A stretch of DNA of 64,000 nt, taken from the NCBI GenBank assembly GCA_036924085.1, contig JAVGWX010000013.1, positions 44,166,675 to 44,230,674 on the forward strand, in the 5' to 3' direction. This document shows, in pieces, positions 10,766-21,020 of the stretch. This stretch comes from Ariolimax columbianus (taxonomy: Eukaryota > Mollusca > Gastropoda > Stylommatophora > Arionidae). Under the pieces are notes generated by a model that saw only the letters and a list, made by a program, of their open reading frames with translations, did no database searches and had not been told where the DNA came from. Each line of letters begins with the position of its first letter. The first letter of the stretch is position 1. The position numbers and the translations under genes were made by a program.

Positions 10766-11125
10766 GAGGCGTGTTCAAATGAATCCGGACCAAACTGCAA
10801 CAAGTGAACGTACATACGATGCGCTTGATGACGTCACATCAAGTTTATACACCACACCACATACCAACCGTCAAGTGTGAAAAATCTCATTATCCTCCAA
10901 CTGATAGTTTCCTCGGCAGATCGTTGAAAACATAGCGGGTATCATACGGAATCCGTCCAGAGTTGATCAGCAAGCTATGATTCGGTTCCTAACAGCTGAA
11001 GGATGTCGACCAGTTGACATTCATCGCAGAATGCAGGCAGTATATGATAACAAAAGTGTGTCAAGGACAGCAGTGAAGAACTGGACAACAATGTTTAAAG
11101 AATGACGTGAGTTAACGCAATAATA
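10766..11125 (+). mobile_element. M1 mariner-like element, 5' end with HTH-coding remnant
   Basis: It begins CGAGGCGTGTTCAAATGAA directly after a TA, then CAAACTGCAACAAGTGAACG. Further in, a broken frame reads PSRVDQQAMIRFLTAEGC, VDIHRRMQAVYDNKSVS and VKNWTTMF, which resembles the N-terminal helix-turn-helix of mariner transposases. The copy stops at about 11125. Related sequence is at 35667-36388, 37378-37426, 44484-44856 and 46722-47150. Confidence 0.75.
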
Positions 11126-11159
11126 TGCGCCTAACCTGGTCTCGGAAAATCTTTCTACG

Positions 11160-11345
11160 ACTCGCAGATCATTCAAAATAACCTTTTCGACATTGTGAAT
11201 GCCTTCACTCGAAATGGCATTTTTCGGTCGACCTTCACCGTGATCATTCTCGATGGGTTAACGACTTTCAGGAAAGCGTTTACATCATTCAAACACTGAA
11301 GAACCTGCTACAGTCTCTTCTCCAAACACAAATGACAGTCTATGA
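11160..11345 (-). pseudogene. M2 mariner transposase HTH-linker remnant
   Basis: The minus strand reads FGEETVAGSSVFE, stop, CKRFPESR, stop, PIENDHGEGRPKNAISSEG, then NVEKVILND. Its order of WxxRF-like, ENDxxxGRP and NVEKV blocks fits the second helix-turn-helix and linker of mariner transposases. Two in-frame stops kill it. It lies next to, and in opposite orientation from, the M1 5' end. Confidence 0.6.
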
Positions 11346-11429
11346 TAAATGTCAGCGTGTTGTGAACTTGTATTTGTTACAAGAAATGTCATTCCATCAC
11401 GCCGTTAATGTGCTAGATTCAACTTGTCA

Positions 11430-12415
11430 GACGCCATTTTGAAAAACAAAGCGCGGGAAACAAAGCCTATGCTTGCTCATTCCACCACCAGGTACAAGAC
11501 ATATTGTTCCCTCTAGAATAGTTCCTAGACTTAATCAATCTCATTTTTGAGTTATCCTGACACAATCCGGAAATTTACTAGTTGTTAATGACCGTTGTGT
11601 TTTTTTTTTGTTTTGTTTTTTTTTTTTTTTGCAATTTGAATATGACCATTGCTTGGTTAGTGACACGAAGTCATATGTTTCTGTTAAATCATAAATGGTG
11701 TGTTCTCTGGAAGATCACTTAGAACAGATGTATTACGTATTGTATTTAAGGTCCTCGTGGTGCACTATGACATACTCATTCCTGATCATCTCAAGATCCT
11801 ATTCTCCTAAGTGAAGGTGTAGGGAACAGCACCAAGATGGTGCTTAACAGGCAGCGGTCTAGTCTTGTTCTCGTGTTTCAGTCCGTTATTGATGCCGTCA
11901 GTCAATGGATTTGGCTGCAATTCCCACTTGTTGACGATTTACACTTGTGTCCACGGAAATGTATTGTAGTTTTTCATTTAGATTAGTTAGTTCGCTAATT
12001 TTGTGGTGTTTTTCACTTCGGTTATCCTGGCATGGTTATTGGTTGTTTGTAATAGTATTTCGGTTACGCTGTGTCGTATTTCCACGGTTTAGTGCACACG
12101 GCTGAACTTCACGAGTTTGGTGCCCTTTGCCCTGTTTGCTTAAAGTGCAGGTTTTGGTGTGGCTGAGAAATGTACACACGGGTATATAATCATACAAACA
12201 CATCACCTTGGAGAGATTGAGCCTTGCCCAGTTAGCTACATCATCATGACACATTTCTCACAATGTGAGTGGTGGTATCAAGAAGTAAGGCATCGCATCT
12301 CAAAACGATGATCGGAAACGGTTGGCGATCGATTCCCGGAAGTTTCAAGGGACTCCTGGTCTAAAGGGAGGTGGGACGAGAGTGCCTGAATCATGAGTTA
12401 CTTATAGTCATATTA
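11430..12415. other. No recognised feature
   Basis: A long T-run interrupted by G lies near 11600-11630. Nothing else repeats or codes convincingly. Short open frames at 12036-12254 and 12420-12608 have no recognisable family; the latter overlaps repeat G. Confidence 0.35.
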
Positions 12416-12519
12416 TCTTATGTCTTCCAACTGGTTCAAGGTTGCTAATGACCAGAGAGGGACCAACACAGTTTATCCTCTTTATAATCCAAATACAGTT
12501 CAAGTTGGCTTAGCTTGGC

Positions 12520-12955
12520 TTCCTTCGTTCTCAATCTCCCGCTACCAAACTATGAAAGGGCTTAAGAAGCAGAATGTAGTCAAAAGAACGGATTGCGTTG
12601 TGTCGTAGTTTACAGCTTGACTGCGATATTTAAACTTTTCGATCCAACACATCCGACTTCAGCAAGCATTTTTTTTAGTACCGGGCTAGCATTCCCTCTT
12701 CGATCCCTTTTCCTTAGCCAGTCTGCCCTGTTACAGCCTGTTATCCAGGATCACCGCGTGAAGGTGTAGAAGGGTGTCGTGGCAGCTCTGGTTCGCTGGC
12801 CTTGACGCTTGCAGACAGCTATGGGTCGCTGACCACTGCAGCTCATGTGCTGGTCAGCATCGTGATCCTCAGTGCAAGTTACATATTCAAGACAAAACCG
12901 TATGATGATTAGCTGCCAACTAAGTACGTAGGTAGGTAGGTAGGTAGGTAGTTAC
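12520..12955. repeat. Dispersed repeat G, copy 1, with (GTAG)n tail
   Basis: It is collinear with 22675-23120: TTCGTTCTCAATCTCCCGCT, GGATTGCGTTGTGTCGTAG, CCAACACATCCGACTTCAGC, TGTTACAGCCTGTTATCCAG, then AAACCGTATGATGATTAGC and a short GTAG array. The internal segment CTCTGGTTCGCTGGCC to GCTATGGGTCGCTGACC (12792-12838) is the single-copy version of the 33-bp unit amplified at 48.8-49.3 kb. Confidence 0.8.
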
Positions 12956-13165
12956 TCTGCATAGACGACAACGACTTATCCTTGAGCAAGATGAATGGCC
13001 CGTGTTCCAGCCCGCATGCAAACCTTCACCAAGCTCCTGTGTGGGTGAGACCATGACGGAGAGAATCGCTCCTCATTCTTTACCTCTATGTCTTGTATTA
13101 AGACCTGGTCTACATGAACATCCTAGGCAGGCAGCATGTCTAAATAGAGCCAATTGACAACAGTT

Positions 13166-13412
13166 AAGCAAGGTGCATGTGCTGTCGAGGCGTGTCCGCT
13201 GGTGCATGTGCTGTCGAGGCTTGTCCGCTGGTGCATGTGCTGTCGAGGCGTGTCCGCTGGTGCATGTGCTGTCGAGGCGTGACCGCTGGGGCATGTGCTG
13301 TCGAGGCGTGTCCGCTGGTGCATGTGCTGTCGAGGCGTGTCCGCTGATGCATGTGATGTCGAGGCGTGTCCGCTGGTGCATGTGCTGTCGAGGCGTGTCC
13401 GCTGGGTGACAT
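13166..13412. repeat. 30-bp minisatellite, about 8 copies
   Basis: The unit reads GCATGTGCTGTCGAGGCGTG plus TCCGCTGGT. Copies differ by single substitutions. The 30-bp unit is divisible by three, so several frames stay open on both strands. Those frames are repeat artefacts. Confidence 0.9.
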
Positions 13413-13654
13413 TCTGTTGGTGTTGCACGTTCCTTCTGGACCTTTCCTTCCGTTTGCAATTTCAACACTTTTTATGAAACCTAAAAACATAACTTTCAAA
13501 ATGTAAATTTCATTAAATACAAATTGCAAATGTATATAGTTTAATTATCTTCAGTCCACTTGTGTCGTTAGACGCCGTGGGGAGGTGTGTCCTCCTTTGT
13601 TCCTTTTTCTTTTTTTGCAGGCGAAAATCCGTTTCTGTCTTACCCTGTATCTGT

Positions 13655-13935
13655 TAACTTAACTTAACGCCTTTATACTGGTTTATAAGACTCTGCTGAG
13701 TCTGTATACGACCAGTTTCATTTGCATTTCCTTGCTTTAAAAGCTATGCGCATCCAATAGATTGTTGAATGCATTACCTTTCCCTGCCTCCCGTACTTTC
13801 TGTGGCTATGCATTCGAAGCATTCACTTCTCTCTGCCTAAAAAAAATATTTCCTAATAGCTAACCGTAACCTTTCTTTAGTTAATTTGTAGCAATGCGGC
13901 CTTGTTCTTATAGGTGGCTGTATTTTACCAACCGT
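13655..13935 (-). mobile_element. L1 LINE 3' end, antisense, 5'-truncated
   Basis: The minus strand carries the L1 3' terminus: GTTAAGTTAA-type tail at the low-coordinate end, a degraded CAGACTC..CAGAGTC segment, and the AWNALP-equivalent region. Here the codon that is a stop in the 9.26 kb copy reads serine, although other stops are present. Confidence 0.75.
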
Positions 13936-13977
13936 AAGGTTTGTAGCCACTGAAATATGCTATCGCTTATTGTTGGG

Positions 13978-14385
13978 ACGTGGTGGTGGAAGCGTAAATT
14001 AGAGCAGGATTGACCCGCAGCCTGTCATGTGCCATATATGCCCCTCCGCTAACCACATAACCAAGACCTGATGTTATAGCCACACAGACCGATTGTTGCA
14101 ACATATTCTCTGTGGATCGAGAATCAATTTGAGTAGATATTTAACTTGAATTTTTCCCAAGCAGTGGCCGTTTGGCCTACTCTTTTCGATTTCCAACTGC
14201 CAAGGGATTTCTAACGTACGCGTCACTCCACACGGATGTCTGATCTCACTGCTCAGAGATCAGGGGACATTTTGACCAGATGATCCAAGTAAAAAAATCC
14301 CCGTTTCCACCGTTATTTTAACACGTGATCTCCATCACCCGAGGCAAACACCCTACCTCAAGGCCACTGGGTATTTTATAACTTA
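13978..14385 (-). mobile_element. SINE-C, antisense copy
   Basis: The minus strand matches 2400-2755: CTTGAGGTAGGGTGTTTGCC with a decayed B box, GGGGATTTTTTTACTTGGAT, ATCTCTGAGCAGTGAGATC, then GGTTATGTGGTTAGCGGAGG and TGCTCTAATTTACGC. The second module contains TGGTTAGCGGAGG and CGGGTCAATCCTG, which resemble A and B boxes, so the element may be built from two tRNA-like units. Confidence 0.65.
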
Positions 14386-14744
14386 ACCAAATATTTTAAA
14401 GTAACTCGTTTTGCACGCAATCTCGAAAGTGCAAACTTTAAAGAAGGAAGCGGCAACCGATAAAGTATTAATATTTTAAAAGCTTTTAACTATCCGGTGC
14501 AGTAAACGTTTTGTATAAACACCCGCAAGCTCTCCAGTCCTGTGCCCTTCATTCCATATCAGTCCACGTAAACTTTCTCCTTGCTACACCTGTTTCTGTC
14601 ATCTATTTCTTTTTAAATTGTTCCTTGATTCACGTGACCATAAACATTCCAGAATAGAGAATGTCTTTTATTAATATCAGCTGGTTTTTCTCATTTCCGT
14701 TGTGGTCTTCCCTGGCTGGTTCGGTGTAGCATTATCATCATCAT

Positions 14745-15509
14745 CAAGTGCCGTCTCCACAACGGAAGTTTACGTTAATGAATCTCCATATGTCTCTGTC
14801 TCGCGCCAGGCTGGTACACGCAGTTAAACTGTGTCCCGACTTCATCTTGATATTGTCTGTCCATCTGTACCTCTGTCGCCTTTTGGCTTTCCTGCCGTCT
14901 ACTCTATCTTCCACAATAACCTTTAGCAGATTGTCATGGTGCTTGACATTACCAAAATATTTTTATTTTTTTTCCTTCTAAAGTGTCTGTTCCACCTGGA
15001 GTTGTTCTAGAACCTCATTATTGATTTTCATATTCTTCCAAGAAACTAGTCCAAGTCTACTGAATACCCACACTTCGTCTGAATACACTTCTCCATTTTC
15101 TTTGTCAGTGTCCAGGTTTCTACGCTATACGATAAAACTGAATGCACATAGCATTTTATGATTCTCATTTTTAAGATCTGAGATATCTGCTTTGTATCTA
15201 TCATGCTGTTAAATGTATTTTGGCCATTGCAATTCTTGTAATAATCTCCCTTTCTCGTTTGCCATTAGCTGAAATGAGTTGGCCAAGATATAAATAGCTT
15301 GACACTTATTCCAGAATTTCTCCATTTATGTGGATGAAAGCTTTTGAACTTTCTTTCTTTTTGGTGAACACCATAATTTTAGTGTTTTGTTTTTATTTGT
15401 TGTTGGTAATTTCCAACCCATATTGCTGACTTTTCCTGGTTTTCTTATCCATTAAGCTCTGCAGATGTACTGGATCCTCTGCCATTAACATTGTATCATC
15501 AGCATATCT
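14745..15509 (-). pseudogene. L7 LINE remnant, RT active site to 3' end
   Basis: The minus strand resumes at RYADDTMLMAEDP (15480-15509) and continues with a TNNK-type segment and the C-terminal region near 15040-15150. Its 5' neighbour, the RT upstream of YADD, is at 16087-16180 beyond an L2 insertion. The 3' end, around CAACGGAAGTTTACG, resembles 33035-33135. The frame is heavily broken. Confidence 0.7.
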
Positions 15510-16086
15510 TCTTCTTCTTCTTCGTAAGCAGTCAGACAGTAACCATTATTTTTTCGAAAAAAGCGGCGGTCATCCTGAGGCTGTCGCCACTGCCATAGAG
15601 CTTTTCTTGCAGTTCCACTGGTGATGGCCACATCTGCTCTCTCTGATCCTCGTATGTCGGGCAGTTTTGCAGCAGATGTTCAGCGGTCATTTTACCAGTA
15701 CCGCACGGGCATTCGTCGGTACCACCTATCTTCAATTTGTTGAATAGGTGGTACCTCAGTCTATTGTGGCCAGTGCGAAGTCTGAAGACAACGACCTGCT
15801 CTCTTCGGTTCAACTGGTAATAGGCATCGTTTTTGGTGTAACCAGTATGTTCGGTTTCCCATTTGGTCATGTATCTGGCTTTGATAAGCCGTTTTGACTC
15901 TTCGTACGTCATACTAGTATCTGTTTGTGGTAGTCTTGCACCTTCTTTTGCCAGTCTGTCTGCCTCCTCGTTGTCTTGGATGTTGCAGTGTGATGGGACC
16001 CACTGTACCACTACCCTTTTTGGTGCGGACTGCTGGCACAGTTTGCAGAGTGCTGCTCTTAAGTCATTAAGCTCAGTGTTTTTCTG
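15510..16086 (-). mobile_element. L2 LINE 3' end (RNase H and C-terminal domains) inserted in L7
   Basis: The insertion is flanked by a perfect 12-bp duplication ATCAGCATATCT at 15498-15509 and 16087-16098. Its minus strand has an open frame with an RNase H block (VVVQWVPSHCNIQDNEEADR), then REQVVVFRLRTGHNRLRYHL, DECPCGTGKMTAEHLLQNCP and a terminal RMTAAFFEKI. It ends in an (AAG)n tail at the low-coordinate side. It is 5'-truncated with no RT domain. The minus-strand open frame at 15532-16176 is a chimera: its first ~30 residues come from host L7 and the rest from L2. Confidence 0.9.
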
Positions 16087-16180
16087 ATCAGCATATCTGA
16101 TATTATTGATTCCACGTTCTCCTATTTTAAATCTAGGCATAGCATCTATGTCTGGAAATCTACTCTGTGTATACATTCAA
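16087..16180 (-). pseudogene. L7 LINE remnant, RT segment just upstream of YADD
   Basis: The minus strand reads CVLSPF-like degraded residues, then VYTQSRFPDIDAMPRFKIG and INNIRYAD, where the L2 insertion cuts in. Together with 14745-15509 it forms one L7 copy split at its catalytic motif. Confidence 0.65.
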
Positions 16181-16608
16181 CAAGAAAGGGGAGAGCACAC
16201 AGCCCTGTCTTGCCCCTTTTTAGTAGTTATACTAGGTGACGCCTCATCTCTAGTAGTTATACTAGGTGACGCCTCATCTCTAGTTCGAAAACATAGTGAT
16301 TGACCTCAATACAAGTTTGTGATAAGTTTAATATCTTTACCGTTCAAACTGATATTCTTCAGTGTACCAGCTTTCCAAGTACCAAATCTGACGTCTTTTT
16401 CCAAGAAAATAATAAAGGTTGGTCAAGAGGTCCAGATTCCTTTCAGATTTCCCAGAATTGCGTCACTAACATTGTTGCTAGAGGACCCACTTTGTATTGG
16501 TGGATTGAATTCAGTTTATTTTCTTTTCCTGTATCCGAGTTTTCTAATGATTTTCTTACTTAATTATTTCAAGATGATTTAGCCGTTCCCACACTTTATT
16601 ATTCCTAA
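16181..16608. other. Mostly unassigned; 30-bp direct repeat at 16209-16281
   Basis: TAGTAGTTATACTAGGTGAC followed by GCCTCATCTC is present twice. The remaining bases may be degraded L7 sequence, but I could not align a motif. Confidence 0.4.
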
Positions 16609-16618
16609 TCACTTCCTT

Positions 16619-17164
16619 ATTCTTCTTCTTCTTCTGTGTGTACACTGTCAGACGTCAACTTCAATTTGTTCGAAGAACAAATCCTGAGGCTGTCGACACT
16701 GCCACAGAGCTTGTCTAGTGTTGGCACTGGTGATGGCCACATCTGCTTTATCTGGTCCTCGTATGTCGGAAAATTTTGCAGCAGAAGTTCATGGGTCATT
16801 TTCCCTGTGCCACTGGTGCATTCGTCAGTGCCACCTATCGTCACTTTATTGAATAGATGGTACCTCAGTCTATTGTGGCCTGTGCGGAGTCTGAAGACCA
16901 CGACCTGCTCTCTTCTGTTTAACTTGTAATAAGCATAATTTCTTGTGTAGCCAGTATGTTCTGTTTCCCATTTGTCCATGTATGGGGTCCAAATAAACCT
17001 TTTGGACTCTTCGTAGGTCACACTAGAATCTGGTTGTGGTAACCTTACATCTTCGTTTGCCAGTCTGTCTGCCTCCTTGTTGCCTTAAATGTTACAGTTG
17101 GATGGGGCCACTGTACCATGACTCATTTGGATAACTGCTGACATAGTTGACAGTGTACTGATTG
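16619..17164 (-). mobile_element. L2 LINE 3' end, second copy, with TSD
   Basis: TCACTTCCTT flanks the element at 16609-16618 and 17165-17174. The minus strand reads MTYEESKRFIWTPYMDKWET, REQVVVFRLRTGHNRLRYHL and a decayed CTSGTGKMTHELLLQNFPTY, ending in an (AAG)n tail. The two cysteines of the CPCGTG knuckle seen in the 15.5 kb copy have become CTSGTG here, and the upstream RNase H part is frame-broken. Confidence 0.85.
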
Positions 17165-17284
17165 TCACTTCCTTCGATATGCATAATAGTTGAATTGCTA
17201 CTATTCGTTATTTCCCTACCGAATCCTAGTTAGACACGGGCGAGATCTATCCTAACAAAATATGCGGCTTTCTAACATTATTAG

Positions 17285-18010
17285 CTATAATCTGAAAGTA
17301 AATGTTGAACCTAGTCTAACTTAAACCAACCCAAAAATAATCTCGTAGCTACAGTAGCTACAATGGGAAAATGAACGTTGAACCTAATCTAACTTGAACC
17401 AGCCTAAAAAAAGTATCGTAGCTATAGTTTTAAAGTCAATGTTCAACCTAATCTAACTCAAGCCATCCTAACAGTAATCCCGTAGCTATAGTGTTAAAGT
17501 CATTGTTGACCCTAGCCTAACTTAAACCAGCCCAACAATAAACTCGTAACTATAGTGTTAAAGTCATTGTTGACCCTAGCCTAACTTGAACCAGCCCAAC
17601 AATAAACTCGTAACTATAGTGTTAAAGTCCTTGTTGACCCTAAACTAATTCAAACCAGCCCAACAATAAACTCGTAACTTTAGTGTTAAAGTCATTGTTG
17701 ACCCTAGTATAACTCAAACAAGCCATAAAATAATCTCGTAGCTATAGTGTGAAAATTAATCTTCAATTTCCAACAATTAAACAAAAATATGAAGCTGTGT
17801 ATTACAGCGTGAAGTTGAATTTGGAATGTATATCCAACAAATTAAGCTCATGGCTAAAGTTTTAAAGTAAACTGTTAATCTCTAACGATAAAAAGTAAAA
17901 CTCGAAACGATAGTATGAAAATTAATTTCGAATCTCTAACTTAAGCCAACCCAAATATAATCTCGTTTCTATAGTATAAAAGTTAAATGTGAGCCTATAA
18001 CTTAAACAGA
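17285..18010. repeat. 64-bp tandem repeat decaying toward its 3' end
   Basis: Units contain CTCGTAACTATAGTGTTAAA, TTGTTGACCCTAGCCTAAC and AACCAGCCCAACAATAAA. The landmark CCCAACAATA is at 17531, 17595 and 17659, giving a 64-bp period. Units from about 17285 to 17735 are clear. Increasingly degraded ones run to about 18010. Confidence 0.85.
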
Positions 18011-18301
18011 GGCATTGGTCTCATTGGGACTGTTTCGATATCACAATGTCCGTTAAAAATGTCAAAGTATCAAGAAAGACACGACATTATAACTTTCTTA
18101 CTTGTATAGCTGATCAATAGTGTTAATAGCTCATGCGTGTGGGCATTGTTATATCATTTAAGAGTTGTAACTGACTAGCAATATTGTCTTTTTATTTCTG
18201 TTACACCATAAACATTTTGTCTTCTGTCTTATATCGTTCCAATGTGACTGACATGTGATGTTTCTATTGTTTTTAAGAACTAAATTGTGGCGTTCCAAAT
18301 T

Positions 18302-18400
18302 TATTTGCTTACTTAATTTGTCTAGCTTACATACTATCTTGCTTACTTACTTACTTTCTGCTTACTTACGTACTTGCCTACTTACTTACATACTTACTTG
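18302..18400. repeat. Imperfect (TTAC)n microsatellite
   Basis: Irregular TTACTTAC runs directly precede repeat F. A second weak TTACTTAC/TTACT patch follows repeat F at about 18760-18840. Confidence 0.75.
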
Positions 18401-18404
18401 GGGA

Positions 18405-18765
18405 GAAAGACTAACGTCTGTCCAGGCAAAATAAACTGAATAGATATGTTAGTCAGGGTCAGGCAAAACACACTGGCCAAGACCTTCACCTCGGCTTCCT
18501 CGTAGCACTACCCTGGAAACGGGCAACTTTCATGGTAGCCTGGATAACAAGGTGAGGGATCGACGTGATCCCAGTAGTAGTGAGCGACACGCAGATGAAA
18601 CCAAGCATAGCACAACTGCCTGGATGACCCCAATCCACCTTCATCAGCACGCTCGGGATGTGAAGAAAGCTACTACAACTCGCTACTTAACGCTCTTTTC
18701 AGAGCGCACAAAAGAGTAAACCTACTCAGTGTTTGCATTCGAAACAACAACAACAACAACTTACT
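18405..18765 (+). repeat. Dispersed repeat F, full-looking copy
   Basis: It starts with about two diverged units of the 38-bp motif (GACTAACGTCTGTCCAGGC then TTAGTCAGGGTCAGGC). A unique body follows (CCAGTAGTAGTGAGCGACAC, CTTAACGCTCTTTTCAGAGC) and a tail of TTCGAAACAACAACAACAAC. Related copies: 4285-4530 (-), 24715-24980, 28485-28590 (-) and the amplified 50660-53990. Its class is unknown. The simple-repeat tail hints at a retroposon. Confidence 0.75.
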
Positions 18766-18879
18766 TACTTGCTTATGTGTTTACTTAATTACTTTGCTGA
18801 TTACTTACTGACTTTCTTGCCGACTTACTTATTTACTAATTTAATGAAGTTACTATCGTCGTATATTGTGTTGCTTATC

Positions 18880-18975
18880 TGTGTTCAAGAGGGTCACCCT
18901 GTCAGTCTGCACTTCTCGTGGAGCCTACAGACTAGGAGAACATGTTCCACATTCTGTTTGTTTTTCTCTTAATAC
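18880..18975 (-). pseudogene. L3 LINE C-terminal fragment
   Basis: The minus strand has the ENKQT..CG/EHVL..C.LHE style block seen at 58835-58900 (NKQTVEHVLSVCWLHE), here degraded. It is only about 95 bp long. Confidence 0.4.
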
Positions 18976-19124
18976 TGTCACAAATCTACAATGGATGATC
19001 GAAAAGGTTTGCACTTTGGTATGAAGGAGTCATTGCACTTACCTGGAAATTAGTGTGAACTTTAGTCCGTCCATATGTATTCACCCTGCAAGGCGATATA
19101 CACTTCTACAATCTATTATTCGCC

Positions 19125-19399
19125 TTCCTGATGCCCTGATTGTAGAACTCCTCCGTCCGGATCATGAACCATGTCTCCAGTTCAGTAATCAAATCCTGGA
19201 GATCAGAAAAACGAGCGGGTATGAAATCATATCCCATCCCCCATGCTCCCCGGACGAGGCACCTAGTGACTTCTTTCTGTTCCCCCACATGAAGAATCAG
19301 CTTCGTGGACGGGTTTTCTAGCGTCCAGGACTTGATTACTGAACTGAAGACGTGGTCCCGGACCAAGACGGAGTAGTTATACAATTAGGGCATCAGGAA
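19125..19399. mobile_element. Fold-back mariner remnant: transposase 3' end as inverted repeat
   Basis: Arms 19125-19200 and 19324-19399 are inverted copies about 76 bp long (TTCCTGATGCCCTGATTGTA against the complement of TACAATTAGGGCATCAGGAA). The plus strand of the spacer encodes HPPCSPDEAPSDFFLFPHMK, the mariner block that carries the third catalytic aspartate, then NQLRG. The arms encode the transposase C-terminus (DLITELETW...EFYNQGIRK) in opposite directions. It is a non-functional but structurally unusual remnant. Confidence 0.8.
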
Positions 19400-19449
19400 A
19401 GGGGAAAATAGATATGATAAGTGTATCGCCTTGCATGGTGAATAGAGAG

Positions 19450-19877
19450 CTGATGCTCTGGCAAAAGATGGCAGCAAAAACACACAATTTAATTATCGAG
19501 TACCACACAGAGATATCAAGAACATAATCAGAAATCAGTATAAACACCAATGGAGAGAAGACAGAAACATAAGCAGTACACCAGACCCAATTCACAAACT
19601 CAAAAGAAATCAACAAACTACTTTATTTCGCCTGAGAACTGGACACTGCAGACTACTAGAACATCTTTACCGACTGAAGATCTCACACACCGATGAGTGC
19701 CCACGTAGAACAGGATGCCAGAATCCTGAGCATATTCTACAGGAATGCCCAATCTATAGGGAAATGAGATGCCAGACCTGGCCAGAGGGTGCGGAGCTGA
19801 GACAAAATCTGTGGGGCAGCCGCTCCGACCTGGTGAACACTACAGACGTCATCATGGCGACTGGCCTGCAGATATAA
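19450..19877 (+). pseudogene. L3 LINE tail: end of RNase H plus C-terminal domain
   Basis: One uninterrupted frame of about 142 codons, lacking its own start, reads ADALAKDGSK (end of RNase H), a linker, then TLFRLRTGHCRLLEHLYRLK, DECPRRTGCQNPEHILQECP and finishes DVIMATGLQI before TAA. The expected cysteine knuckle is partly altered (CPRRTG). A close antisense relative is at 37735-38095. The RT domain is absent, so this is a 5'-truncated insertion. Confidence 0.75.
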
Positions 19878-19999
19878 TATGACCAGAAGATCCTGAACGC
19901 AAAGACATAGAATAGGACTAACGTTAACACCAATTTACAAGTAGGTCCTTTGACGCCGTCATACTAAAGTGCACAACTTTTTTTGTTGTTGCTTAGATG

Positions 20000-20250
20000 T
20001 TTGCCTCACTAGTTTCTACTGGCGGAGGCGCGCCATTTTCCACCCAAGACCGTAGTCCATTGGGCGATATCAGGACGCATAAACCAGTGCTTGGATGAAT
20101 GTGTGCGTCTGTATGTACGTATGCTAGGTTTGTGTGCCCTCAGAAGCTAGCCCAACCAACGTGCAATGGAAGGGCCTCCCCATGAGGGCGCGTGTGAAAG
20201 TTGTGCAAGAGTGTGACTGTGGGACAGAGTCAAATGAAACAGAGTGAGGT
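20000..20250 (+). repeat. Dispersed repeat E, host of the 35-bp array
   Basis: The body contains TTGCCTCACTAGTTTCTACT, GGCGATATCAGGACGCATAA, CAGTGCTTGGATG and AATGGAAGGGCCTCCCC, then GTCAAATGAAACAGAGTGAG, where the tandem array starts. Other copies: 27955-28200, 49545-49815, 50365-50640 (-) and 62845-63055 (-). The 50.4 kb copy is the closest match. A T-rich lead-in precedes the element. Confidence 0.85.
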
Positions 20251-21020
20251 AAGAAGAGAGAGAATAGTGGCCCCCAGGGTGAGGTAAGAAGAGAGAGAAT
20301 AGTGGCCCCCATGGTGAGGTAAGAAGAGAGAGAATAGTGGCCCCCATGGTGAGGTAAGAAGAGAGAGAATAGTGGCCCCCATGGTGAGGTAAGAAGAGAG
20401 AGAATAGTGGCCCCCATGGTGAGGTAAGAAGAGAGAGAATAGTGGCCCCCATGGTGAGGTAAGAAGAGAGAGAATAGTGGCCCCCATGGTGAGGTAAGAA
20501 GAGAGAGAATAGTGGCCCCCAGGGTGAGGTAAGAAGAGAGAGAATAGTGGCCCCCAGGGTGAGGTAAGAAGAAAGAGAATAGTGGCCTCCAGGGTGAGGT
20601 AAGAAGAGAGAGAATAGTGGCCCCCAGGGTGAGGTAAGAAGAAAGAGAATAGTGGCCCCCAGGGTGAGGTAAGAAGAGAGAGAATAGTGGCCCCCAGGGT
20701 GAGGTAAGAAGAGAGAGAATAGTGGCCCCCATGGTGAGGTAAGAAGAGAGAGAATAGTGGCCCCCAGGGTGAGGTAAGAAGAAAGAGAATAGTGGCCTCC
20801 AGGGTGAGGTAAGAAGAAAGAGAATAGTGGCCCCCAGGGTGAGGTAAGAAGAAAGAGAATAGTGGCCCCCAGGGTGAGGTAAGAAGAGAGAGAATAGTGG
20901 CCCCCATGTTTAGGTAAGAAGAAGGAGAATAGTGGCCTCCAGGGTGAGGTAAGAAGAGAGAGAATAGTGGCCCCCATGTTTAGGTAAGAAGAAGGAGAAT
21001 AGTGGCCCCCAGGGTGAGTC
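20246..21020. repeat. 35-bp minisatellite, about 22 copies, grown from repeat E tail
   Basis: The unit is GAGGTAAGAAGAGAGAGAAT followed by AGTGGCCCCCAGGGT. Period check: GAGGTAAGAA at 20246 and 20281. Variants (ATGGT, CCTCC, AAAGAGA, TGTTTAG) are interspersed. Because 35 is not divisible by three and the minus strand lacks stops in every phase, all three minus frames stay open for up to 300 codons. That is a property of the unit and not a gene. Confidence 0.95.

Noticed and set aside
15532..16176. Single 214-codon protein
   Set aside because: A chimera of an L7 RT fragment and an L2 insertion joined at a target-site duplication.
17285..17740. Telomere-like repeat because of recurring CCTAA
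   Set aside because: The CCTAA words are part of a 64-bp unit and are not tandem pentamers or hexamers.
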